A stretch of DNA of 64,000 nucleotides from an uncultured Duncaniella sp. (lineage in GTDB: Bacteria > Bacteroidota > Bacteroidia > Bacteroidales > Muribaculaceae): NCBI RefSeq assembly GCF_910577345.1, contig NZ_CAJTMT010000001.1:1-64000 (forward strand). The letters are read 5' to 3'. The position numbers and the translations under genes are program-made. Below the pieces are notes generated by a model. It saw nothing but the letters and a program-made list of their open reading frames with translations, had not been told where the DNA came from and ran no database searches. Shown in pieces: positions 40,996-51,100 of this stretch (position 1 is its first letter; every line of letters begins with the position of its first letter).

Positions 40996-41840
40996 TTCCT
41001 TTTGGGGTATTTGATGTTGTCAATCAGGCGGACATCACCGCAGAAGACGGTGACACAGCCGACAGCGCTCTCAGTCTCTGCCCAGTCAGAGATGGGCTGC
41101 ATGGTGAGTGCGTCGACAATTTCGTAGTATTCCACCTGCATGTGTGGGAAGGAATTGATTTCGTCAATCACATAGCGTTTGGTTTCCTCAACGCTATGGT
41201 CAGCGGCCCATGAAAGGCTGCTTTCAAGGGTGCGATGGATGGCAGGGGCGATTGCACGCTGTTCGGGTGTCAGGCGTACGTTGCGCGAGCTCATGGCCAG
41301 TCCGTCGTCCTCACGTTTGATGGGGCAGTCGACGATTTCAAGGTCAAATCCTTCAAGCTGGGCCATCTTGCGGATGACTGCAATCTGCTGGAAGTCTTTC
41401 TCTCCGAAATATGCGCGCGTCGGGCGAGTGAAGTCGAAAAGCTTGCTGACGATTTGGGCTACACCGTTGAAATGGCCGGGGCGCATTGCACCTTCCATGA
41501 CTTCTGCCACAGGACCGAGGTCAAACTGGCGGGTATCCGGTTCGGGGTATATTTCCTCGACCGACGGTATAAACGCGAAATCGACACCGGCCTCGCGGAG
41601 CATGGCGGTGTCGGCCTCCTCCGTGCGGGGATAGGTGGCGAGGTCAGTCGGATTGTTGAACTGCGTGGGGTTAACGAATACGCTCACCACCACTGTATCG
41701 TTCTCGCGACGAGCGCGCTGGATGAGCGAGAGGTGTCCGGCGTGGAGCGCCCCCATAGTGGGGACGAGACCGATGCTGCCTTTCTCGCGGGCTTCGTCGA
41801 GCTTGGCTTTTAATTCAGCTACAGTGCGAATTATTTCCAT
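40992..41840 (-). CDS. panC: Pantothenate synthetase PanC
   Basis: This 282-residue ligase joins pantoate and beta-alanine. The HIGH-type motif is in [19 protein letters not shown] (about residues 25-43). The substrate site [15 protein letters not shown] is at about 147, and the KMSKS-like loop is MSSRNVRL at about 186. It leads panC-panD from a full-consensus promoter 33 bp upstream. panB is not in the window. Confidence 0.98.
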   Translation of the reverse strand: MEIIRTVAELKAKLDEAREKGSIGLVPTMGALHAGHLSLIQRARRENDTVVVSVFVNPTQFNNPTDLATYPRTEEADTAMLREAGVDFAFIPSVEEIYPEPDTRQFDLGPVAEVMEGAMRPGHFNGVAQIVSKLFDFTRPTRAYFGEKDFQQIAVIRKMAQLEGFDLEIVDCPIKREDDGLAMSSRNVRLTPEQRAIAPAIHRTLESSLSWAADHSVEETKRYVIDEINSFPHMQVEYYEIVDALTMQPISDWAETESAVGCVTVFCGDVRLIDNIKYPKRK

Positions 41841-41872
41841 TTCTTTAACTATATGTCTGAAATTTCAGAGTG

Positions 41873-41904
41873 CAAAATTAAACATTATTTATGCAACAAG
41901 CAAA
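41873..41904 (-). promoter_or_regulatory. Promoter of panC-panD
   Basis: On the minus strand TTTG (41904-41901), 20 bp, then TAATTTTG (41880-41873): full consensus; leader about 27 nt. Confidence 0.8.
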
Positions 41905-42113
41905 TAAAAAAGATTATCAATGATTATCGGGGGCTGACAGCGGGCGAAGCGGCGAAAGCTTGCCGACAATTTTCGGGAACGGACACAAAACCGGGTCAGC
42001 CTTTTTGTGGAACTGACACTAATCATTAAAAATTTCAAAGAATGGAGGCCGCCGTGCCTCAGATTGGGCTAAATTTAGTAATTTTGAAGTAAAATTGACT
42101 ACATATAAATAAA

Positions 42114-42740
42114 ATGCAACAGGAATTTGCCTCAAAATTGCTTGAAGGGGCCGTGACAGAGTTGTCGCGTCTGCCCGGAGTGGGCCGGAAGACGGCTCTG
42201 AGGCTTGCTTTACATATACTACGAATGGACGAGGGCGTAGGAGTCGCTCTCGGACAATCCATAATCAATATGCGCCGTGGCATTCGCTACTGCACTGTAT
42301 GTCGTAATATTTCTGAAACGGAAATCTGTCCGATTTGCGCCGATACCAGGCGAGACCGCTCGACGGTCTGTGTGGTGGAGAGCGTGAAGGATGTCATGAG
42401 TTTTGAGAATACCGGCCAGTTCGGAGGCGTGTATCATGTGCTTGGAGGTGTGATTTCTCCTATGGACGGAGTCGGACCTGACCAGTTGGCTATAGATTCA
42501 TTGGTTGAGCGTGTGGCAGCCGGTGGTATCAAGGAGGTCATTCTTGCTCTCAGCGCCACGATGGAGGGGGAGACCACCAATTTCTATCTTTTCCGCCGTC
42601 TGGCTGAGTATTCAGATGTGCGCATCACGCAGCTTGCCCGCGGAGTGTCGGTGGGCAATGAGATTGAGTATACTGATGAAGTGACTCTCGGCCGTTCGCT
42701 CATCAACCGTACACTGTTCACAGATTCAATACGGAGATAG
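42114..42740 (+). CDS. recR: Recombination mediator RecR
   Basis: This 208-residue protein acts with RecO to load RecA at gaps. The helix-hairpin-helix [17 protein letters not shown] is at about residues 20-36. A four-Cys zinc site ([18 protein letters not shown]) lies at about 60-77. The Toprim domain follows with [14 protein letters not shown] and [16 protein letters not shown]. Length is standard. It converges with the acetyltransferase gene (13 bp gap). A -7-like TAATTTTG sits at 42079-42086. Confidence 0.98.
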   Translation: MQQEFASKLLEGAVTELSRLPGVGRKTALRLALHILRMDEGVGVALGQSIINMRRGIRYCTVCRNISETEICPICADTRRDRSTVCVVESVKDVMSFENTGQFGGVYHVLGGVISPMDGVGPDQLAIDSLVERVAAGGIKEVILALSATMEGETTNFYLFRRLAEYSDVRITQLARGVSVGNEIEYTDEVTLGRSLINRTLFTDSIRR

Positions 42741-42753
42741 CTAAAACCGCTTT

Positions 42754-43269
42754 TCAGAGTAATTTCTGATAGATATAGGCATCAGAATATTTGTTTGCCG
42801 TCCGCAGCCATGAGCGCAGACAGCCGGATGCCTTGTAGCCTGCTTTTTCGAACAGTGAGCGTGACGGACGGTTTTCGGCTCCGATTGTGCAGTAGAGCTG
42901 ATGCAGCGAATATGTCTTACGGCAATATTCGGCTGCAAGGTCAAGTGTGCGCAGTCCGTAGCCTGATTTCTGATATTCCGTAGCTATCAATATTCCTATT
43001 CCGCAACGGGAGTTGGCCGCATCGAAATCAAAGAGGTCGAGGGTGCCAATCGTCTCGCCTGTGGCATTGAGGGTGATCATCAGCCTCAGTTGTCGTGCGG
43101 CATAGATGTCGCTGTCATAATTGTTGACATAGTCCCACAGTTGTTTCCGGGAGTAGGGGGCAAGAGTAATGCCGACACTCCATAGCGCCGGGTCGTTTTC
43201 CCAGCGATACAGAGTGTCGACATCAATTATTTCAAGTGCCCTGAGGGAAATAGTTCCGTCGGTGAGCAT
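42754..43269 (-). CDS. GNAT-family N-acetyltransferase (SpeG/RimJ-like)
   Basis: This 171-residue GNAT protein begins with the RimJ/SpeG-type LRALEIIDVDTLYRWENDP. It has the acetyl-CoA loop in IATEYQKSGYGLRTLDLAAE (Q/R-x-x-G-x-G/A form, about residues 95-114) and the NRPSRSLFEKAGYKASG motif at about 135. Diamine/polyamine or protein N-terminal acetylation are both possible. It starts 9 bp after trxB and is probably the last gene of ftsK-lolA-trxB. Confidence 0.88.
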   Translation of the reverse strand: MLTDGTISLRALEIIDVDTLYRWENDPALWSVGITLAPYSRKQLWDYVNNYDSDIYAARQLRLMITLNATGETIGTLDLFDFDAANSRCGIGILIATEYQKSGYGLRTLDLAAEYCRKTYSLHQLYCTIGAENRPSRSLFEKAGYKASGCLRSWLRTANKYSDAYIYQKLL

Positions 43270-43278
43270 TATGAATGC

Positions 43279-44223
43279 TTATAATCCTTCTTCGTTGAGG
43301 AAGCGTTCGACATCAAGGGCAGCCTTACATCCCATTCCGGCGGCGGTAATGGCCTGACGGTAGGTGGGGTCAGCGACATCACCTGCGGCAAAGACACCGG
43401 GCACGTTGGTTTGGGTGCCTGCTCCTTTCACCTTCACATAACCGGAAGCGTCGCAGTCGATGTACTGGCGGAACACCTCTGTGTTGGGGTTGTGGCCGAT
43501 GGCAAGGAAGAAGCCGTCGATAGCAAGGTCGTAGTGCTGTTCGTTTGAAGTACCGACATTCTCAACGAGGTGTGCGCCTTCAAGATACTCTTCGCCGTAA
43601 AGACCGGTTGTGTTGGTGTTGAAGAGAACCTTGATGTTGCTCTTGTTGAGTACACGTTCCTGCATCACCTTCGATGCACGGAGGTGTGGCTTGCGGACAA
43701 TGAGGAAGACGTCTGATGCGAGATTGCTGAGATAGAGGGCTTCCTCGCAAGCGGTGTCACCGCCACCGACAACTGCCACACGCTTTTTACGGTAGAAGAA
43801 ACCGTCGCAGGTAGCACAGGCCGATACACCGAGGCCTGAGTATTTCTGTTCGTCGGGGAGTCCGAGGTAACGGGCTGATGCTCCGGTTGAGATGATGACG
43901 GTGTTGGCGGTGATGTCAAGGCCTGTGTTGGTCTTTGCCTTGAAAGGACGGGTTGAGAAGTCTACCTCAGTGATGAGGCCTGTACGGATGTCGGCACCGA
44001 ATTTAACGGCCTGGGCGCGCATATCCTCCATGAGTTGCGGACCGGTGATGCCGTTGGGCTGACCGGGGAAGTTTTCAACTTCAGTGGTGATGGTGAGCTG
44101 TCCGCCGGGCTGCTGCCCTTCGATTACAAGCGGTGAGATATTGGCGCGTGATGTATAGATTGCTGCAGTGTAGCCTGCGGGGCCTGAGCCTATGATAAGG
44201 CAACGGGTTTTGATTTCAGCCAT
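43279..44223 (-). CDS. trxB: Thioredoxin-disulfide reductase
   Basis: This 314-residue FAD/NADPH flavoprotein reduces thioredoxin. FAD loop IIGSGPAGYTAAIYTSRA is at the N-terminus; the redox-active cysteines are in ACATCDGFF (about 134-142). The NADPH loop is VVGGGDTACEEALYLS (about 155), and the closing FAD segment is GVFAAGDVADPTYRQAI. I chose MAEIKTRCLI at 44223; the longer frame to 44331 adds 36 residues without family similarity. Confidence 0.98.
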   Translation of the reverse strand: MAEIKTRCLIIGSGPAGYTAAIYTSRANISPLVIEGQQPGGQLTITTEVENFPGQPNGITGPQLMEDMRAQAVKFGADIRTGLITEVDFSTRPFKAKTNTGLDITANTVIISTGASARYLGLPDEQKYSGLGVSACATCDGFFYRKKRVAVVGGGDTACEEALYLSNLASDVFLIVRKPHLRASKVMQERVLNKSNIKVLFNTNTTGLYGEEYLEGAHLVENVGTSNEQHYDLAIDGFFLAIGHNPNTEVFRQYIDCDASGYVKVKGAGTQTNVPGVFAAGDVADPTYRQAITAAGMGCKAALDVERFLNEEGL

Positions 44224-44346
44224 AATTATTTTATGATTATTTTGGTTTGGAATTGATGATTCGTATGGTATAGATTTAATAAAAACGCCGGAGTGGCAGG
44301 GATTGATTTCTCCATTTAGATAGATTAACATCTATGGTCGGTGGTA

Positions 44347-44973
44347 TCATCGTAAATCAACGACCGGCACTCCGGGATACTTCTTGGAATTGAATCGGAA
44401 GTCTGACACCGGAAGCGTCCCTCCGCTTTTGGTTGAAGTGACATGGATGGTCACCGTCCTGCGGTTGCTCATTGTCAGTTCGATGGCGGTGGGATATAGG
44501 GTCGATGCATTCAACGTGAGAACTACGCTTTTGATGTCGCTTTTAGGATTCGATGCCGTAAGTTTGATTTTCTTTTCCGTTGCGGGCGATTTCAGAAGTG
44601 AAGCCTTGTAGAGTTTGCGGAAAGAGTTGATGATCGCAAATGGGTTTACTTGCTGAAGCTCCTCAGGAGTAGGCTCGGTGATGTTTACCTCACCGGTCTG
44701 AGTGGAGTAGGTCCACTGTGTCTTGCCGTCATACCACGAGGAAATCTGCGGAGACGTCAGGATAAAGCGGTCTCCGGCGATAGTCAGGGTGCCGCTCTGC
44801 AGATGCCCGTCGGCGCTGATGGTGTAGGTTGCAGCGATTGATTTGTCGTTGCGAATTTTTGCCGATGCGCGGTCGAGAATCGAGGTCGCGGTCTCTGCAC
44901 CTTGCATGACGGCCGTAGAACCGGCAAGCAGGGCGATCAGAAAAAGTATGCGGTTGAGAAAAGTTCGGGTCAT
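44347..44973 (-). CDS. lolA: LolA-like lipoprotein carrier protein
   Basis: This 208-residue periplasmic protein has a signal peptide (about 1-25, ending MQGAE). The LolA fold follows: SILDRASAKIRNDKSIAATY, GTLTIAGDRFILTSPQISSW, YDGKTQWTYSTQTGEVNITE (the conserved DG-x-x-x-W strand) and a PFAIINSF helix. It ferries lipoproteins across the periplasm. The order ftsK-lolA-trxB is conserved in Bacteroidales. Sequence similarity among LolA proteins is low, so fold pattern and order carry the call. Confidence 0.85.
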   Translation of the reverse strand: MTRTFLNRILFLIALLAGSTAVMQGAETATSILDRASAKIRNDKSIAATYTISADGHLQSGTLTIAGDRFILTSPQISSWYDGKTQWTYSTQTGEVNITEPTPEELQQVNPFAIINSFRKLYKASLLKSPATEKKIKLTASNPKSDIKSVVLTLNASTLYPTAIELTMSNRRTVTIHVTSTKSGGTLPVSDFRFNSKKYPGVPVVDLR

Positions 44974-45005
44974 TTCAAACGAGGTTCCTAAGTTTGATTA
45001 TTTGG

Positions 45006-47969
45006 TTAGTTGTTTTCAAGAATCCGTTCGAGGGTCAGTGAATCGACGAGCACCTGACGGGGTTTGCCACCCTGCGAAGGCCCTACAATGCCTGCAGCCT
45101 CCATCTGATCCATGATTTTTCCGGCGCGGTTGTAGCCAATGGAATAACGTCGCTGGAGCGAAGATGTTGATGCGGTGTCGGTGGTGACCACAAGTCGGGC
45201 ACATTCGTCAAAGAGTGGATCGCGGTCACCGACGGTTGCCAATTTGCCTCCGTCGCCACCTTCAGCAATGTATTCTGGCAGCTCGTAGGCCGACGGGAAA
45301 CCGACCTGTTCGCTGATGCTGTCGCAGATAGCGCTGACCTCGGGAGTGTCGATGAACGCACACTGCACACGGTCAAGTTTGCCATTATTGCTGAAAAGCA
45401 TATCGCCTCGGCCGATGAGCTGATTTGCTCCTGGACGGTCGATGATGGTGCGGGAGTCGACCATCTGGAAGACGCGGAAGGCGATTCGTCCCGGGAAGTT
45501 GGCTTTGATGACACCTGTGATGACATTGGTCGACGGGCGCTGGGTAGCGAGAATCATGTGGATACCGACCGCACGGGCTTTCTGGGCGATACGGGCGATG
45601 GGTGTTTCCACTTCTTTGCCGGCTGTCATGATAAGGTCGGCAAACTCATCGACGATGACGACGATATAGGGAAGGAAGCGATGGCCTTTCTCCGGATTGA
45701 GGTGGCGGTGGATAAACTTGTCGTTATACTCCTTTATATTGCGCATCGAGGCGTCTTTGAGGAGCGCATAGCGGTTGTCCATCTCGACGCAGAGGGAGTT
45801 GAGCGTGGCCACAACCTTCAGCGGGTCTGTGATGATTGCATCCTCTTCCTCGGGAAGTTTAGCGAGGTAGTGGCGCTCGAGACGGGCATAAAGGCTGAAT
45901 TCAACCATCTTCGGGTCGATCAACACAAATTTCAGCTCTGACGGGTGCTTTTTGTAAAGCAGAGAGGCGATAATGGTGTTAAGGCCGACTGATTTACCCA
46001 TACCTGTCGCACCGGCCACAAGAAGGTGGGGCATTTTGCAGAGGTCAGCCATAAAGACATCGTTGCTGATAGTGCGCCCCATAGCCATCGGAAGTTCCAT
46101 GTGGCTGTTGGTATAGGTGGGCGACTCGATGATTGAGCGCATTGACACCACCTGCGGGTCCTTGTTAGGCACCTCGATGCCGATTGTGCCCTTGCCGGGG
46201 ATAGGAGCTATGATACGGATGCCGAGGGCGGCGAGGCTAAGGGCGATGTCGTCCTCCAAGCGTTTGATTTTTGCAATTCTCACACCTTCTGCAGGTATGA
46301 TTTCATAGAGGGTCACGGTCGGGCCTACAGTTGCCTCGATTTTGGAGATAGGAATTCCGTAGTGGTTGAGTGTGTCGGTGATACGCTGCTTGTTCTCCTC
46401 CATTTCCTGTGCGTCGACGCTGACACCGGAATTGCTTGAAGGGCGGAGAAATTCAACAGAGGGGAATTTGTAGTGTGAAAGTTCAGCCCGTGGGTCAAAC
46501 GGAGCCATTTCCAGCACTTCTGAAGCGGATGAGGGACGGCTCCGCTGCATTTCGCGTGGAGTCTCTCCTGCAAAAAGCGGAGCCTCTTCAAAGGTGTCCT
46601 CCTCGTCTTCCAACTCGTCATCGGCGAAAAGAGGGGCAATCTCACTCTCATTGGATTTGGTAGAGATGGTAGAATCCTTCTCCTCCTCACTCTCATTGAT
46701 GTCCGATTCTTCATTGAAGTCAGAAGTGTCGGCCATTTCGCCCATTACCACTGTTTCTTCAAATTCGCCAACGACAGCGGGCGCTTCATAATCGGAAATA
46801 TTGTCGTTTTGATTCGTGTCAGTAGACTCCGGATTGATGAAAAGGCTGTCGGTTGACGGTGCAGTTGCATTTAGCGGTGCAGTTGCATTTGCAGGATTCG
46901 GGACTGATGGCATTCGGTCCATCGCTGCTTGTGCGGGGGCAATAGGCTGCATTGCCATCTGTGCCAGACGGATTCTCTCGGCCTCGGCTTGCTGCTCGGC
47001 TGCTATACGCTGCTGTTCGGCCATGCGAGTGGCTTCCTCGGCAGCCCTGATGGCTTCTTCGCGAGCCTCGCGTTCGCGACGTTCGGCTTCCTCGGCCTCA
47101 CGGATGCGTTCGCGTTCGGCGCGGCGCTCAGCCATGCGCGCACGATAGGCATTGATTCCCTCAGCCGCATATCCAATTACACGCTTCAATTCAGTGAGAT
47201 AGAGGATTACGACGAGTCCGCCCATGATTACGCTGACTGCAAGCGCTCCCCAGAAGCCGGTGAATATCATAAGTTTCTCGTTCAGGAGATAACCGTGACG
47301 GCCACCCCAGTAGATTGGCGAGGCCATCTCGTAGGTGACAAATCCGCAGATTATTGACAGCGAGACGGCTGTCAGAAGGCAGCGTAGGGTCAATGACCAG
47401 AAATGCGGACGGTAGACTTTCAGCATACCTATACCGCAGACGGCTATGTAGTAGATTAGCACTAAAGAGCCAATTCCGAGCCAATTGTAGATTAATGTGT
47501 GGGCAAGCCATGCTCCGAACGGCCCTCCTGCATTCTTTATCATCTCAGGGTCGAAGTCGTTGTTGAGGAGCGCGCTTTGGTCGTTGCCGATGTGAGCGAA
47601 ATATGACATTGCCACTATCAGCGAATAGCCTGCGGCGATTACGAAGATAATGCCGATGAACATGACCGTGCGCGAATCGCCTATCAGACGCAATGCGCGG
47701 GCCAGAGCCGAAGGTGCTTTCCCTTGCTTCGTTGCTTTGGGCTGAGTGGCTGCAGTGGAGTTGCTTTGACGGGCAGTCTCGCCTCCGGAGTTTCGTCCGA
47801 AGAAGCCGTTGGTGCGGTCTGCCGCTCCGTCATTGACAGGCGAATTTGTTCCGGGCATGTTTGATGGCTCGGAGTTGCCATGGGTATCTGCTCCGTTGAG
47901 TATGGCTTCCGGATCGAAAGCCGTATCAGTGTATGATGGTTCGTCGATGGGGGAATAGGATGATGACAT
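45006..47969 (-). CDS. ftsK: DNA translocase FtsK/SpoIIIE
   Basis: This 987-residue translocase segregates chromosome termini at division. Four or more transmembrane helices occupy about residues 95-265. An Arg/Glu/Ala-rich coiled coil (about 275-340, AERRAERERIREAEEAERRE) and a long acidic, disordered linker (to about 480) follow. The RecA-like motor has Walker A VAGATGMGKSVGLNTI (about 645-660), Walker B IVVIVDEFADLIMTAG and the ATQRPS motif. The gamma winged-helix domain (about 915-987: SLQRRYSIGYNRAGKIMDQM) reads KOPS sites. It leads ftsK-lolA-trxB-GNAT. Confidence 0.98.
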   Translation of the reverse strand: MSSSYSPIDEPSYTDTAFDPEAILNGADTHGNSEPSNMPGTNSPVNDGAADRTNGFFGRNSGGETARQSNSTAATQPKATKQGKAPSALARALRLIGDSRTVMFIGIIFVIAAGYSLIVAMSYFAHIGNDQSALLNNDFDPEMIKNAGGPFGAWLAHTLIYNWLGIGSLVLIYYIAVCGIGMLKVYRPHFWSLTLRCLLTAVSLSIICGFVTYEMASPIYWGGRHGYLLNEKLMIFTGFWGALAVSVIMGGLVVILYLTELKRVIGYAAEGINAYRARMAERRAERERIREAEEAERREREAREEAIRAAEEATRMAEQQRIAAEQQAEAERIRLAQMAMQPIAPAQAAMDRMPSVPNPANATAPLNATAPSTDSLFINPESTDTNQNDNISDYEAPAVVGEFEETVVMGEMADTSDFNEESDINESEEEKDSTISTKSNESEIAPLFADDELEDEEDTFEEAPLFAGETPREMQRSRPSSASEVLEMAPFDPRAELSHYKFPSVEFLRPSSNSGVSVDAQEMEENKQRITDTLNHYGIPISKIEATVGPTVTLYEIIPAEGVRIAKIKRLEDDIALSLAALGIRIIAPIPGKGTIGIEVPNKDPQVVSMRSIIESPTYTNSHMELPMAMGRTISNDVFMADLCKMPHLLVAGATGMGKSVGLNTIIASLLYKKHPSELKFVLIDPKMVEFSLYARLERHYLAKLPEEEDAIITDPLKVVATLNSLCVEMDNRYALLKDASMRNIKEYNDKFIHRHLNPEKGHRFLPYIVVIVDEFADLIMTAGKEVETPIARIAQKARAVGIHMILATQRPSTNVITGVIKANFPGRIAFRVFQMVDSRTIIDRPGANQLIGRGDMLFSNNGKLDRVQCAFIDTPEVSAICDSISEQVGFPSAYELPEYIAEGGDGGKLATVGDRDPLFDECARLVVTTDTASTSSLQRRYSIGYNRAGKIMDQMEAAGIVGPSQGGKPRQVLVDSLTLERILENN

Positions 47970-48067
47970 AGCTAATCAGAGTGTGCTTTCTCAAAATTGA
48001 GTTTATGAGAAACAAAATTACAATTTTTATTTCACAAATTCAACCTCAGATTGATAAAAAAGCAAAA

Positions 48068-48104
48068 ACCGGCCGCAATCCGAAATTTATGGATTGCGGC
48101 CGGT
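48068..48104 (-). terminator. Terminator of the PL11 gene
   Basis: ACCGGCCGCAATCC and GGATTGCGGCCGGT form a perfect 14-bp stem with a 9-nt loop. On the minus strand it is followed by TTTTGCTTTTTT. It begins about 50 bp after the PL11 stop. Confidence 0.88.
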
Positions 48105-48152
48105 GGAAGGGTTGATGGATTACCGGACGTTTGAAGCGTCGACAATCAGTCT

Positions 48153-51100
48153 TTAATTCTTGATGAACTTGTAGTTCTCGACACCGTTGCTGTTTTCAAC
48201 CACGAGGATGTAGACACCCTGCTGGAGATTGTCGATGATGTCAGTGCGGTCAGCACCTACGGCAGTGCGGATGATGCGTCCGCTGAATGCGTCGACAACT
48301 GTGTAACGGGCGTTGGCTGAAGAAGCGATGATGTCCTTGATTTCCGAAAGACGGAGGAGATTGTAGTGCTCTTCCACTTCGTCGGCAGAAAGTGCTTTCG
48401 GGAGGATGGTGAATTCGTCGATAGCACCTGCAAATGTGCGGTTGCCGCTTTCGTCGTCACCGCCGATGAAGAAGAGTTCGGTGGCTGAGAAGTTGAGTGC
48501 ACCTGTTGCCACACCGTTTACGCTTGCAGTTTCCTTGCCGTCGATATAGAGCGTCATGGTCTTGTCGGCATAGTTGCGCACACATGCAATGTGGTGCCAC
48601 TCTCCGTCAAACACGCTGTTGGCATCTTCCATCTTGCAATCCGTCTTCTTGACATCGTCGTCAATCGAGAAGCTGAGGTAGCCGTTCTTGCGTTCGAGGC
48701 CGATCCAGTTGCCTGTTCCACCCTCGACATTGGTCTTGTTGTGGGTACCGATGCAGAGGAGATAACCGTCTTCGTCGGTGGAACGTGCCCACATTTCGAT
48801 GGTGAAGTCCTTATCGCCCATGTTGATTGCATCGTAGATTGGCTGGGTGAGATAGTAGGAATCGTCAAATTGGATAGCTCCACCCTTCAGGCCATCAACC
48901 GATACGGCCATGCCGTTCTGTGCGGTGGCTTCTCCGAAGACAATGTTGGGAGTTGTTTCGCCCATATCATCCATCGGGAAGTAGGCAATGTATTCCGAGC
49001 CTTGCGATTCGAAATGTTCCTTGACCTTGCTTGCGCTCATCACACCGCGGTAGATGGAGAATTCGTCAAGCTTTCCGGTGTAGAAGTTGTCGTAGCCCCA
49101 ACCGTCGCCGCCGTTAACGTTGCCGATCACGAGCGGTTCGTCAGAAAGAATCTCGATAGTGCCGTCTTCTGCAGTGTTCATGAGTTCGCCGTCGACATAA
49201 AGTCTCAGTTGTTTCTCGACCGCGTCGCGGACTGCCACAATCTGATGCCATGCACCGTCGAAATATTTGTCGGCACCGGTCACCACTACCTGATTTTTGG
49301 TCACATTGTCATCGACAGCAAAGCGGAGCTCTTTTGTTCCCTTGTTGTCCTTGTACTCTATGCCATACCAGTTTCCTGAGCCGTTGGCAGGAGCGATGAC
49401 ACCTTTGTTGAAGATATAGCAGTTCTTATCGGCGGCTGTTGAGTTCATCCAAAGTTCAACGGTGAATGACTGATCGCCGAAATCGATAAGGTCATAGCCT
49501 TCCTGGATGTAGCAGTTGGTTCCGTCAAGAGCAAGTGAGTTGCCTTGCTTGCCTTCTGCGACAGCGCCGGGAATATCCTTGTAGGCTACGGCTTCGCCGC
49601 CTGTAAGGTTCGGTGTGGTTGCGCCGATCTTTTCAAACGGGAAGTAGGCCACGAGCTGGATTGAAGTATTCCTGCGTACCTTGATGGTACCGCTGATAGC
49701 GGCGTTTGCATCATCGGCAGCTCCGGTGGTTGTCACGGTGAATGAGTATTCGCCTTCAGTCGCCGGTGTGCCGGAGATTGTGCCTTTGAGAGTGGCGGGA
49801 TCGAAGTTGAAGCTCATGCCGGAAGGAAGACCTTCGCAGACCGCTCCGGTGGCGCGTTGCACTGTGAATGTGATAGGCTGAACTTCATCGCCAAGGTAGA
49901 TTACCTGATTGAGCGCTCCGCTGTTGATGGTGATTGCACCCTGAGTGTTGAAGAGCTCCTCAAGGTTGTAGCTGAGGTGGGGAGGCTGGTTGTAGCCTAC
50001 GTTCTGCCATGCGATAGCCACACGATACTGACGGTCCTGCATGAGAGTGGGGACCTTATAGTCAGAAGGAGTGGTCGTTGTGAATATTAGGAGGTCGGAC
50101 TGTGTGTTGCCGTCATGAAGTATCACTTCCTCACGCCAGTCACCAAAGAGGTCGGCCTGGAGGTTGGGAGTTGCTTTTGTCGTGTTGCACGAGGCGGCAT
50201 TGGAGTGCTTGGAGAAATTGACCAGAGTGCTGATTGATGTCATGCCGCTGTTCGGCTTGGTGATTGATGTCCCGTCAAGGAGCTCATCAAGCAAATCACC
50301 ATCCCAGTAGACGCGGAAGTTTACTGACGGGCGCTTTGCGCTTGTCAGATGTTCTCCGTTGTTGAATACCTTTCCAGTTGATGACCAGTATTCATAGCCG
50401 GGATACATTGATGTGACGTTTGCTGCAAGTCCACGGCCGATGTCTTTTGCGGATTGCGGTTCGAAGAAGAGAATCTCGCCGGTCTTCGCATCGCGCAGTT
50501 CGGTGTCATATTTGTAGGAAGACGAAGTCTCTTCATGAGGCATGAACACCTGAAGACCCTCACGGTCGGGAAGCATGGCTGCAAGGTGGAGAGCGTCGCC
50601 GTGGCCTGCACCGGTGCGGTAAAGGACTGTTTTGCCATCCTGGTCAAGACAGGCCGCACCATAGACGATTTCGTCGCAGCCGTCGCCGTCAACGTCGCCG
50701 ATAGTCAGTGAGTGGGCTCCTTCGCCCCAAAGTCCCTGCATCTTTTTGTCGGATGCGTGGAACCATTTTTCTTTCAGTTCCTTGCCGTCGAAGTCCACAG
50801 CCCAAAGGTAGGCCTGATGATACATGCCACGGCAGAAGATTGCAGAGGGGTGCTGTCCGTCGAGATAGGCCACGCCTGCGAGATAGCGCTCCATTCGGTT
50901 GCCGTTTCCGTCACCCCAGTTGCCTTCGGTGTTTTTGCTGCCGCCATCCTTGAGGATGCTGCGGGGAGGATTATAGGCGATGGTGTGGATTTCAGCACCG
51001 GTCTCGCCATTGAAAACGGTCAGGTATTCAGGTCCGCTCTTGATGATGCCTGCAAGGGATCCGGAAGTTATGCGATAGTCGTCGGTGACCTTGTCGTCGC